In this document: piece after piece, positions 36,587-44,219 of the stretch
Position numbering within the stretch: the first letter of the stretch is position 1
Layout: each line of letters opens with the position of its first letter
DNA from: Phycisphaerales bacterium
GTDB lineage: Bacteria; Planctomycetota; Phycisphaerae; Phycisphaerales; UBA1924
Length of the DNA stretch: 64,000 bases
Reading direction: 5' to 3'
Assembly: GCA_007693765.1 (NCBI GenBank)
Contig: RECZ01000109.1
Location: 1 to 64,000 of the forward strand
Program-made: the position numbers and the translations under genes
The notes under the pieces: generated by a model
Told to the model about the DNA's origin: nothing
Databases searched by the model: none
What the model saw: only the letters and a program-made list of their open reading frames with translations

Positions 36587-36802
36587 CAGGAGGCTCCTCC
36601 GACGCCATCCTTGCGCACCCGGCGCAACCGATGGTGGTTGCCGATCGCGGAGCGCACGACATGTCGGGGGTGAAGAATTTGCATGTAAATCATTGCGTCC
36701 GCTTCAGTTATGCGCTCACGGCGCCGAGGGGCAAGGTCCGATCATTCCTTGGACAGGATACGAGAGAGACAACAATTGCACCTCCAGCACGGGAGACGCC
36801 AC

Positions 36803-37069
36803 ATGGTCGCCATGCTTCTTCGCCGCCCGGTTTCCATCGCCAGCACCGACACCCCCGACATCTCGCCCCGCCGCCGGCGTCTGGTGGAGCAGATCACGCT
36901 CGTGAACCGCACCGCCGACACGCGCTGGCTGGGCTCCTTCGACGACGACGCGTTGGAGTCGTACCTCGACCACCTCCACGCCAGCAGCGAACCCCGCGGG
37001 CGCGCCGCCGTGTGGGTCCGCCGCGGCGAGACCCCGGCGATCGTCGGCAGCGTGCGCGAGGACGCCTGA
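36803..37069 (+). CDS. Small unrecognised protein
   Basis: An 88-residue protein starts at ATG 36803, with GGGAGA at 36791-36796. The frame is open further upstream, but this start has the ribosome site. The sequence is charged and mostly helical, with a basic SPRRRRLVEQI stretch near residues 21-31 and ending RGETPAIVGSVREDA. No domain is recognised. A strong terminator follows, supporting a real monocistronic gene. Confidence 0.6.
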   Translation: MVAMLLRRPVSIASTDTPDISPRRRRLVEQITLVNRTADTRWLGSFDDDALESYLDHLHASSEPRGRAAVWVRRGETPAIVGSVREDA

Positions 37070-37129
37070 CAACTACCTATCATTGCCGCCGGCCCGGATC
37101 CGGCGCGGCACAGCCCGGCCAGCTCTTCG

Positions 37130-37168
37130 CAAGGCCGCCCACCGGTGGGATGGGCGGCCTTGTATTTT
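37130..37168 (+). terminator. Rho-independent terminator before rpsB
   Basis: A perfect 12-bp stem (CAAGGCCGCCCA at 37130-37141 with TGGGCGGCCTTG at 37151-37162), a 9-nt loop and a TATTTT tail. Confidence 0.8.
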
Positions 37169-37189
37169 CCAGGGGCGATCGGATACACT
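37160..37189 (+). promoter_or_regulatory. Candidate rpsB-tsf promoter
   Basis: TTGTAT (37160-37165), 18 nt, TACACT (37184-37189). It begins inside the terminator tail. The implied leader (about 37196-37415) is GC-rich with several small inverted repeats and no gene; an r-protein-type control element is possible but not demonstrated. Confidence 0.45.
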
Positions 37190-37415
37190 CCGTCTTCGGC
37201 CGTGATCGGCGGCCGGCCGCCCGCGGCGCGCGTTGCGTCCGCGGCCAGGTGGGTACTCAAGCGATCCCCGGCCTCGCCAGCCGAACCGGGGAACTCCTCA
37301 AGCGAGCCTCTCGCGGGAGCGCGATGCGGCGTCTGTACCTCGCGAGCAATCGCGGGGCAGGGCGCAGCGCCGATCCGTTCTTCTGCCGGCATCGCTGCAG
37401 CAACAGGCACGACCG

Positions 37416-38279
37416 ATGTCCACGACCCTCGTCCAAGACCTCATCGAATCCGGCATCCACTTCGGCCAGCGCTCGAGCAGCTGGAACCCGAAGATGGAGC
37501 GCTTCCTCTACGGCAAGCGCAACGGCATCCACATCATCGACATCCGCGAGACCGTCAAGGGTCTGCTGCTGGCCAAGAAGTTCATCGCCAAGACCGTCGG
37601 CGACGGGCGCGATGTGTGCTTCGTCGGCACCAAGCGCCAGGCGCGCGACGTGCTCGAGCAGCGCGTCCGCGACGTGGGTATGCACTTCGTCACCGAGCGC
37701 TGGCTCGGCGGCACGCTCACCAACTTCCGCACCATCCGCGCCCGCCTCAAGCGCCTCGAAGAGCTCGAAGCCATCGAACAGCAGGACAACTTCGCGTCCT
37801 ACTCCAAGAAGATGGAGAGCCAGCTCCGGCGCGAGATGACCAAGATCAAGCGCAACCTCGACGGCATCCGCCACATGTCGAAGCTGCCCGGCGCCGTGGT
37901 CGTGATCGACGTCAAGCGCGAGCTCAACGCCTTGCGCGAGGCCCGCAAGCTGGGCATCCCCACGGTGTGCCTGATCGACACCGACGGCGACCCCGACCTC
38001 GCCGACATCCCCATCCCCGGCAACGACGACAGCATGCGCTCGATCGACGTGATCGTGCGTGAGCTCTGCGCCGCCGTCAGCGAGGGCAAGCAGGCACGTC
38101 AGAGCCGCGACGAGGGCGCCGACAGCGCCGCCCCCGGCGACAGCGCCGACGCCCGCCAGCGCCGCAGCCGCCGCAGCCAGTTCCGCGCCGACGACGCCTC
38201 CCCCTCGATGGATCCGGCCGCCGGCGACACCGAGGCCGGCGGCGAGCGCGTGACCGTGCCGCCAGACGAGTCCCGCTGA
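37416..38279 (+). CDS. rpsB: 30S ribosomal protein S2
   Basis: S2 is a structural protein of the small ribosomal subunit. Conserved blocks are ESGIHFGQRSSSWNPKM, YGKRNGIHIIDIRET, ERWLGGTLTNFRTI and IPTVCLIDTDGDPD. The normal body ends near residue 225. A further roughly 60 residues form a disordered Ser/Arg/Ala/Asp-rich tail (for example ARQRRSRRSQFRADD). ATG 37416 follows from homology; no strong ribosome site is visible. The long leader and the downstream tsf match the usual rpsB-tsf operon. Confidence 0.96.
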   Translation: MSTTLVQDLIESGIHFGQRSSSWNPKMERFLYGKRNGIHIIDIRETVKGLLLAKKFIAKTVGDGRDVCFVGTKRQARDVLEQRVRDVGMHFVTERWLGGTLTNFRTIRARLKRLEELEAIEQQDNFASYSKKMESQLRREMTKIKRNLDGIRHMSKLPGAVVVIDVKRELNALREARKLGIPTVCLIDTDGDPDLADIPIPGNDDSMRSIDVIVRELCAAVSEGKQARQSRDEGADSAAPGDSADARQRRSRRSQFRADDASPSMDPAAGDTEAGGERVTVPPDESR

Positions 38280-38464
38280 TCCCCACACCCTCGCCCGCGG
38301 CCGCAACGCCCGGGCGACGCGACCCACAGTTCCTATGTCCCAACACGCGGGACGCGACGGCGGGCCCTCGCCCGCCGCGTCGTTCCACCGCACAAGACCA
38401 CACGATCCCCCGCCGCACAGCACGCCCCCCGGGGCGACGCGGCCAACACCGGAGTACGAGCGCG

Positions 38465-39280
38465 ATGGTTGAGATCAGCGCCAAAGACGTCATGGCCCTC
38501 CGCAACGAGACGGGCCTGCCCATGATGGACTGCAAGTCCGCCCTCATCGAGAACGGCGGCGACGTCGAAGTGGCCAAGGAGTGGCTGCGCAAGAAGCTCA
38601 AGGGCAAGATGGACACCCGGACCGACCGCGCCGCGGGCGAGGGACGGGTCGAGGTCGCCGTCTCCGATGACGGCTCCAGCGGCGCCATCATCGAACTCCG
38701 CGCGGAAACCGATTTCACCGCCCGCAACGAGAGCTTCGTCAACGCCGCCAAGACCGTCGCCGTCGCCGCCCTCGCCGGGGCTGCAGGCGAGGTCGTCAGC
38801 AACGACGAGATCGCCAAGCATGTCGATGCGCTCCGCATCAGCACCAGCGAGAACATCTCCTTCGCCCGCGGGCGCAAGATCGCCGGCGCCGCGGGCGACA
38901 CGTTCGGCACGTACGTCCACCACGACGGCAAGCTCGGCGTGCTGCTGCACTGCGCCGGCGCCGTGAGCGACGACGTGCTCCGCGACGTGTGCATGCACGT
39001 CGCCGCCAACCCGGTGCGCCCCCAGGGCGTGACGCCGGACGACATCCCCGCGGACGTCATCGAGAAGGAGCGCAACTTCGCGATCGAGCAGGCGATGGAG
39101 AGCGGCAAGAACCGCGAGATCGCCGAGAAGATCGTCGAGGGCAAGATGCGCAAGTTCTACGAGGACGTCGCCCTGCTCGAGCAGCCCTTCGTCAAGGAGC
39201 CGGACAAGAAGATCAAGGACCTCCTCCCCAAGGGCTCGACGATCAAGGCCTTCCTCCGCTGGCAGGTCGGCGGGGCCTGA
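38465..39280 (+). CDS. tsf: Elongation factor Ts
   Basis: EF-Ts is the guanine-nucleotide exchange factor of EF-Tu. The N-terminal domain starts ISAKDVMALRNETGLPMMDC and continues with KEWLRKKLKGKMDTRTDRAA. The TDF motif region is ELRAETDFTARNESFV, and the C-terminal dimer part has VALLEQPFVKEPDKKIKDLL. The 271-residue length is normal. It follows rpsB with a 185-nt gap and is closed by a terminator at 39343-39368. Confidence 0.97.
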   Translation: MVEISAKDVMALRNETGLPMMDCKSALIENGGDVEVAKEWLRKKLKGKMDTRTDRAAGEGRVEVAVSDDGSSGAIIELRAETDFTARNESFVNAAKTVAVAALAGAAGEVVSNDEIAKHVDALRISTSENISFARGRKIAGAAGDTFGTYVHHDGKLGVLLHCAGAVSDDVLRDVCMHVAANPVRPQGVTPDDIPADVIEKERNFAIEQAMESGKNREIAEKIVEGKMRKFYEDVALLEQPFVKEPDKKIKDLLPKGSTIKAFLRWQVGGA

Positions 39281-39306
39281 CCCCCCCCCGGAATTCCGGA
39301 ATCCGG
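39281..39306. repeat. CCCCCGGAATTCCGGAAT element after tsf
   Basis: Directly after the tsf stop a run of nine Cs leads into CGGAATTCCGGAATCCGG. It contains the CCCCCGGAA core and its inverse TTCCGG. Confidence 0.45.
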
Positions 39307-39342
39307 TTCACCGGCGCCCCGCCTTCGCCTTAATCCCCACCA

Positions 39343-39368
39343 GCCACGCCCTCGGGCGTGGCTTTTTT
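39343..39368 (+). terminator. Rho-independent terminator after tsf
   Basis: GCCACGCC (39343-39350), loop CTCG, GGCGTGGC (39355-39362), then TTTTTT (39363-39368). Confidence 0.9.
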
Positions 39369-39531
39369 ATGCCCCGGCGGGTGACCAACGGGCGGCGGAG
39401 AGATGTGCGGGCCCCGGAAAGAAAAACACGGCGTCCACCGGCAAAACCCCGCCCGAGTCCCACGAGGCCTGGTCTTTGCCGATGGACGCCGCAAAATGAA
39501 GCATCAACCGGGCGTTTTTCACACTCGATCG

Positions 39532-39560
39532 TTGAACTCCACACCTTGATATGCGACAAT
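39532..39560 (+). promoter_or_regulatory. Candidate promoter of the ECF sigma/kinase operon
   Basis: TTGAAC (39532-39537), a 17-nt spacer, GACAAT (39555-39560). It overlaps the first ATG of the open frame (39551), which argues that translation begins further downstream. Confidence 0.45.
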
Positions 39561-40222
39561 CCGGGGCGGACCATCCGGAGTTACCCTCAGGTTTTTTGAG
39601 ATTTTTCCCCGATAGCCCGAGGTGGCCGCGGTTGCGGGACAACGCCACGAAAGATTCAGAGTCAATTCGCCCCCCTATCGCGGGCTCGTCGCCGGTCGGC
39701 CCCGACGTCGAGGGCTCCCCGGCGCGTCTGGAGGACGTCTACATCGAGCTCCGTCGCCGCGCGACGCAGCTCCTCGCACGCGAACGCGGCCCGCGCTCCT
39801 TCGGCGCGACCGACCTCGTCCACGAGGCCTACCTCAGCATCGCCTCGCCCGGCGACGACCGCTGGTGCGACAACGTCCATTATCTCAACGCGGCCGTCTC
39901 AGCCATGCGCCGGGCGCTGGTCGACAAGGCCCGCGCCCGCGGGCGTATCAAACGCGGCGGCGGTAAACGACCGATCGCCATCGAGGCCGCGCTCGGCAGC
40001 GTCTGGACCGAAGACCGGCTCGACGAGGTGCTCGTGGTCGACGAGGCCTTGCGGCGGCTCGAACACATCGACCCCCGCGCCGCACGCGTCGTCGAGTCGC
40101 GCTTCTTCGGCGGCATGAACATCCAGCAGACGGCGGAGAGCCTCGGCGTCTCCGTCTCCGTCGTGAACGAGGACTGGCGCTTCGCCCGGGCGTGGCTGCG
40201 TCGTGAGTTCGCCGAGTCATGA
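39551..40222 (+). CDS. ECF-type RNA polymerase sigma factor
   Basis: The protein belongs to the planctomycete/acidobacterial ECF group (sigma70_ECF). Region 2 is in EDVYIELRRRATQLLARERG, then DLVHEAYLSI. Region 4 is in DPRAARVVESRFFGGMNIQQ, then TAESLGVSVSVVNEDWRFAR, which ends with the helix-turn-helix. The frame opens at ATG 39551 (223 residues), but the promoter-like hexamers overlap this codon. TTG 39632, with GAGG upstream, would give 196 residues and may be the true start. The stop overlaps the kinase start (ATGA), so the pair forms a coupled signalling unit. No anti-sigma factor gene is seen. Confidence 0.9.
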   Translation: MRQSGADHPELPSGFLRFFPDSPRWPRLRDNATKDSESIRPPIAGSSPVGPDVEGSPARLEDVYIELRRRATQLLARERGPRSFGATDLVHEAYLSIASPGDDRWCDNVHYLNAAVSAMRRALVDKARARGRIKRGGGKRPIAIEAALGSVWTEDRLDEVLVVDEALRRLEHIDPRAARVVESRFFGGMNIQQTAESLGVSVSVVNEDWRFARAWLRREFAES

Positions 40223-42582
40223 GTCACGACGAGGCACATCGTTGGTCCCGCCTGCGTGAGATCTTCCGCGGCATCGACGGGCTCGATCCTCACGACGCCG
40301 CCGCCCGCGCCCACAGCCTCGCGGGCGGCGACGCCGACCTGGCGCGCGAAGCGCTCGAGATGCTCGAAGCCGATCGCGCTCGGACGGCCTTCCTCAGCGA
40401 TGAAGACCTCGACTGGCTCGACACCGATCCTGAGCCGGATGGTGATCGCGAAGACGAGCTCATCGGCGCCACCATCGGCGGCTTCACACTGCTGCGGCGA
40501 ATCAGTTCTGGCGGGATGGGTGTGGTCTACGAGGCGCAGCAGGAACGGCCCTCGCGCCGCGTGGCGCTCAAGCTGCTGCGGCGCGACGCCCAGACGCGCG
40601 ACTCCGTGCGCCGTTTCGCCTTCGAGACCGAAGTTCTGGCGCGGCTGCGCCACCCCGGGATCGCGCAGATCTACGCCGCGGGCATCGACCGCTCCACCGA
40701 CACGGCTCGCCCCTACTTCGCGATGGAGCTCGTCGAGGGCGAGACGCTGCTCGAATCTGCGCGCCGACGCGGCCTCGGCGTTCGCGAGCGGCTGGAGCTC
40801 TTCGTGCAGGTGTGCGACGCGGTGCACGAGGCGCACGTGAAAGAAGTCATCCACCGCGACCTCAAACCGGCGAACATCTGCGTCGTCGAGCCTGGGCCGG
40901 GCGAGGCGGGCGTCGGGCGGGTGAAGGTGCTCGACTTCGGCGTGGCCCGCGCCGTCGATCCCTCGCTGCGGATGACCACGATGGGCGTGGGCTCGAACGC
41001 GTTGCTGGGCACGCTCTCGTACATGAGCCCCGAGCACATCACCTCTGGCGGCGCCGATGTGGACGCCCGCTCCGACGTGTACGCGCTGGGGGTGATCCTG
41101 TTCGAGTTGCTCGCCGGCAAGCCGCCGCACGACCTCCGCTCGATGTCATTGCCCCAAGCCGCGCGGACGATCTGCGACCACGAAGCGCCGCGTCTGCGGA
41201 GCGTGGCGCCCTCGCTCCCGGCCGACCTTGGCACGATCGTCGCCACGGCGCTGGCCAACGACCCGATGCGCCGCTACGAGTCGGCCAAAGCGCTCGCGGC
41301 GGATGTCCTCCGCCACCTTGCGCACCGCCCGATCCTGGCGCATCCGCCCAGCGCGTTCCAGCAGGCGTGCATGTTCGCACGCCGGAACTCGGCGCTGACG
41401 GCGCTCGGCGCCCTGGCGCTCGCCACGCTCGTCGTCGCGCTGGTGGTCGTGAGCGTGTCGCGGTCGCAGGCCCTGGAGGCCCGCGCCGAGGCACATCGCC
41501 AGTACGAGTTGGCGCGCGACACGGCCGGCTTCCTCCTCACCGACATCGTCGACGACCTCGAAGCGCTCGGCGGCGCCGCCGAGCTCCGCCGCAAGCTCCT
41601 CGAAGATGTGCACCGGCGCATCTCGACCTTCGTGCATGTGCAAAGCGACGACGTGCTCGTGCAGAAGTACCACGCGCGCGTCCTGCGGGCGCTGGCCAAC
41701 CTCGCCCAGCAGCGCGGCGATCTCGACGCGGCCCATGCGTACATCAGCGAGGCCCTGCCCATCTTCGAGCGGCTCGCCGACGGCCAGCCCCGGGACTCCA
41801 TGCACCGGATGGAGTTCGCCATCGCCACCGTCCGCCTCGGCGACATCGAGTGGGCTCTGGGCCGGAGGAATCAGGCGCTGCGCTTCTATAAAGACGCGTT
41901 CGAGATGGAGTTCGATCTCGCCGCCGCCGACCCCGGGTCGCGACGCTTCGCGGACAACCTCTACTGGAGCCACGCCCGCCTCGCCATCGCGCACATGCAC
42001 CTCGAGAACAACGCGTTGAGCGAGTATCACCACTCCGCCGCCGAACGCGCTGCGCGAGATCTTATGGAGCGCTTCCCCTCGTACGCACAGACGCTCCACG
42101 TCAACGCCAACGCCAGCCTCATGAACGCGCAGTGGGCGCGCCGCAAGAGCGAGCTCCGGGTGGAGCACGAACTCACGCTCGCCGCGGTCGAGTGGTTCCA
42201 GAGCCTGCTCGAGCACAACCCGATGCACCGCGTGTACCAGATCGGCCTCGTCACCGCGAAACGACTCTACGCCGATCAGCTCTACACCTTGGGTGCGCTC
42301 GACGATGCCGAGGCGGCGCTCACATCCCTGCACCGATCGATCACCTCGTTGCTCAAAGGGGAACCGGACGACCCCGAACTGCTGCGGCAGATGCGATGGA
42401 CGCTCGAGCGCTCCGGCGATCTTCACGCGACCCGCGGTGACACCGCGCTCTCGCTCAGCATGTACGAAGACGCGCTGTCGCACTGCCTTCGGGTGTGCGA
42501 CATCGTGTCACACCCCCCCGCAAGGATTCGAGACCGCCTGACCGCGAAGCTCGACTCGGGGCGACGAGCCGCGGGCAACTGA
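40219..42582 (+). CDS. Membrane Ser/Thr protein kinase with C-terminal TPR-like domain
   Basis: The 787-residue protein starts with a helical region (1-80), then a Hanks-type kinase (about 85-355). Visible motifs are the Gly loop ISSGGMGVVYEA, the ATP lysine in VALKLL, the catalytic loop VIHRDLKPANI, DFG in VLDFGVAR, and GTLSYMSPEH. One membrane helix follows near residue 395-415 (ALGALALATLVVALVVVSVS). The C-terminal part of about 370 residues is TPR-like and should lie outside the cytoplasm. ECF sigma factors paired with such kinases are common in planctomycetes; the kinase may control the sigma factor by phosphorylation, which is inference. Confidence 0.93.
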   Translation: MSHDEAHRWSRLREIFRGIDGLDPHDAAARAHSLAGGDADLAREALEMLEADRARTAFLSDEDLDWLDTDPEPDGDREDELIGATIGGFTLLRRISSGGMGVVYEAQQERPSRRVALKLLRRDAQTRDSVRRFAFETEVLARLRHPGIAQIYAAGIDRSTDTARPYFAMELVEGETLLESARRRGLGVRERLELFVQVCDAVHEAHVKEVIHRDLKPANICVVEPGPGEAGVGRVKVLDFGVARAVDPSLRMTTMGVGSNALLGTLSYMSPEHITSGGADVDARSDVYALGVILFELLAGKPPHDLRSMSLPQAARTICDHEAPRLRSVAPSLPADLGTIVATALANDPMRRYESAKALAADVLRHLAHRPILAHPPSAFQQACMFARRNSALTALGALALATLVVALVVVSVSRSQALEARAEAHRQYELARDTAGFLLTDIVDDLEALGGAAELRRKLLEDVHRRISTFVHVQSDDVLVQKYHARVLRALANLAQQRGDLDAAHAYISEALPIFERLADGQPRDSMHRMEFAIATVRLGDIEWALGRRNQALRFYKDAFEMEFDLAAADPGSRRFADNLYWSHARLAIAHMHLENNALSEYHHSAAERAARDLMERFPSYAQTLHVNANASLMNAQWARRKSELRVEHELTLAAVEWFQSLLEHNPMHRVYQIGLVTAKRLYADQLYTLGALDDAEAALTSLHRSITSLLKGEPDDPELLRQMRWTLERSGDLHATRGDTALSLSMYEDALSHCLRVCDIVSHPPARIRDRLTAKLDSGRRAAGN

Positions 42583-42620
42583 CGGCGCGGCCGGGCGCCC
42601 ATGTCGCCCGCGATCGGAAG

Positions 42621-42707
42621 CGGAGAGGGGGGGATTCGAACCCCCGATACGGTTACCCGTATACAGCATTTCCAGTGCTGCTCCTTCAGCCACTCGGACA
42701 CCTCTCC
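42621..42707 (-). tRNA. tRNA-Ser (anticodon GGA)
   Basis: The minus strand folds as a class II tRNA. The acceptor stem is GGAGAGG with CCTCTCC. The anticodon stem-loop is CAGCA-CTGGAAA-TGCTG, anticodon GGA (complement of 42671-42673). A long variable arm (TATACGGGTAACCGTAT) and a T arm GGGGG-TTCGAAT-CCCCC complete it. The discriminator base is G, as for serine tRNAs. CCA is not encoded. It reads UCC and UCU codons. Confidence 0.97.
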
Positions 42708-42834
42708 AAGCCCGCGCCTCGGGCGTGCGGGGAGGGGAGTGTATCGGCTGCATCGGGCCGCGTCAGCAGGGCGACGCCCTCCCGCGCGTCGCAACACCAC
42801 GCCCGCGAAGCCGCCCGCGTACCCTGCCCACACC

Positions 42835-43572
42835 ATGGGCCGCTCCCCCCGTAATTCACGCCCCGACCTCAACGGTGTGCTCGTCGTCGACAAGCCCCTC
42901 GGCGCCTCGTCGATGGACGTCTGCCGCGTCGTGCGCCGGAGGAGCGGCGGCGCCAAGGTCGGGCACGCCGGCACGCTGGACCCCCTCGCCACGGGCGTGC
43001 TCGTCGTCTGCCTCGGCACGGCGACGCGGGCGATCGACTCCCTCATGGCGACCGAGAAGGTCTACGAGGCGCGGGTGGACCTCAGCGCCTTCTCCACCAC
43101 CGACGACATGGAGGGCGAGGCCACGCCCGTCGAGATCACGCGCGAACCGAGCCGCGCCGATATCGAGCGGGCGTGCGCCGCGTTCGTCGGCGAGATCATG
43201 CAGGCCCCCCCCTCCTTCTCCGCCGTGCACATCGACGGGCAGCGCGCCTACCGCCTCGCCCGGCGCGGCGAGCTCGGCCCCGACGATCTGCCCGCGCGTC
43301 CCGTCACCATCCACAAGATCGTCGTGCGCGAGTACGCGTGGCCGTTCGCGACCATCGATGTTCGCTGCGGCAAGGGGACATACATCCGCAGCCTGGCGCG
43401 CGACATCGGCCGGACGCTGGGCACGGGCGGTCGGCTCGCGGCCCTGCGTCGCACGCGCGTCGGCGCGCACACGATCGAGCAGGCTATCGCGATGGACGCC
43501 ATCCCCGAGCCCCTCGACCCGCATCACCTGCTCCCCGTGCCCGACGACCCGCGCGCAGCCCCACCAAGTTGA
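42835..43572 (+). CDS. truB: tRNA pseudouridine(55) synthase
   Basis: TruB converts U55 of the tRNA T-loop to pseudouridine. The N-terminus GVLVVDKPLGASSMDVCRVV and the catalytic GHAGTLDPLATGVLVV (Asp is the nucleophile) are family hallmarks. Further motifs are QAPPSFSAVHIDGQRAYRLA, the TruB KxDG/RAYxLAR region, and CGKGTYIRSLARDIG. At 245 residues it is slightly short and lacks a C-terminal PUA domain. A TACCCT ends 9 nt before ATG 42835. It sits next to tRNA-Ser, but on the opposite strand. Confidence 0.96.
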   Translation: MGRSPRNSRPDLNGVLVVDKPLGASSMDVCRVVRRRSGGAKVGHAGTLDPLATGVLVVCLGTATRAIDSLMATEKVYEARVDLSAFSTTDDMEGEATPVEITREPSRADIERACAAFVGEIMQAPPSFSAVHIDGQRAYRLARRGELGPDDLPARPVTIHKIVVREYAWPFATIDVRCGKGTYIRSLARDIGRTLGTGGRLAALRRTRVGAHTIEQAIAMDAIPEPLDPHHLLPVPDDPRAAPPS

Positions 43573-43574
43573 CG

Positions 43575-44219
43575 TCAGAAGCCCGCTTCGCTCAGCCACG
43601 CGCTCGGCAACGCGTCGAGCGCGCTGGCGACGGTCAGCAGCGACTCGAGGCTGGGCATGTGGGCGCCGCGCTCGATGCTCGAGAGCTGGCTCACGCTCAC
43701 GCCGGACGACTCGCTCAGGTCCTTGAGCGTCCACCCCCGGGCCGTGCGCGAGAGGCGGATGCGTCGGCCCAGCTCGCTGCGCAGACGATCCTGCGGGCGC
43801 CCGCCGAGCTGGAAGGACACCGCGGCGCCGCGCAACGCCGCACGAAGCTCTTCGATGGAGAACGGCTTGGCGATGTAGTCGTAGACGTCCTGCTTGAACG
43901 TCTGACGCATGGTCTCGAGCGATGGGTACCCCGTGACCACGATGACGCACAGGCGGGCCCAGCGCCGACGTATCTCCTCCAGCACGGCCTCGCCCGAGTG
44001 CTTGCCCATCTTCATGTCCAGCAGCAGCACGTCGGGCAGGCGGCTCTCGCAGTGCGCGATGCATTCTGCCGGCGTGGCGGCGACACGGACATCGTGCCCC
44101 TCGCGTTCGAGCAGGCCCTTGATGTGCTGGCGGAAGTCCGCGTCGTCGTCGAGGGCGAGGATCGAGAGCGGCTGCGGTGCGCCGTCGGCCTCCGTCGGGT
44201 GGTCATTCGCGTCGTTCAT
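43575..44219 (-). CDS. Response regulator with Cro/CI-type helix-turn-helix output
   Basis: The receiver domain occupies residues 18-130: acidic pocket LDDDAD, phospho-acceptor D68 in VLLLDMKM, T in VVTGYP, and K118 in YIAKPF. Residues 150-205 form an XRE/Cro-CI helix-turn-helix (LGRRIRLSRTARGWTLKDLS, then ESSGVSVSQLSSIERGAHMP). This output domain is uncommon for response regulators, which mostly use OmpR, NarL or Fis types. The ATG overlaps the stop of the kinase gene (ATGA), so it is the kinase's cognate regulator. Confidence 0.93.
   Translation of the reverse strand: MNDANDHPTEADGAPQPLSILALDDDADFRQHIKGLLEREGHDVRVAATPAECIAHCESRLPDVLLLDMKMGKHSGEAVLEEIRRRWARLCVIVVTGYPSLETMRQTFKQDVYDYIAKPFSIEELRAALRGAAVSFQLGGRPQDRLRSELGRRIRLSRTARGWTLKDLSESSGVSVSQLSSIERGAHMPSLESLLTVASALDALPSAWLSEAGF

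Noticed and set aside
37070-37415. RNase P RNA or SRP RNA in the gap before rpsB
   Set aside because: Neither the conserved RNase P core nor the SRP GGAAGCAGC-type motif is visible; a terminator, promoter and leader account for the space.
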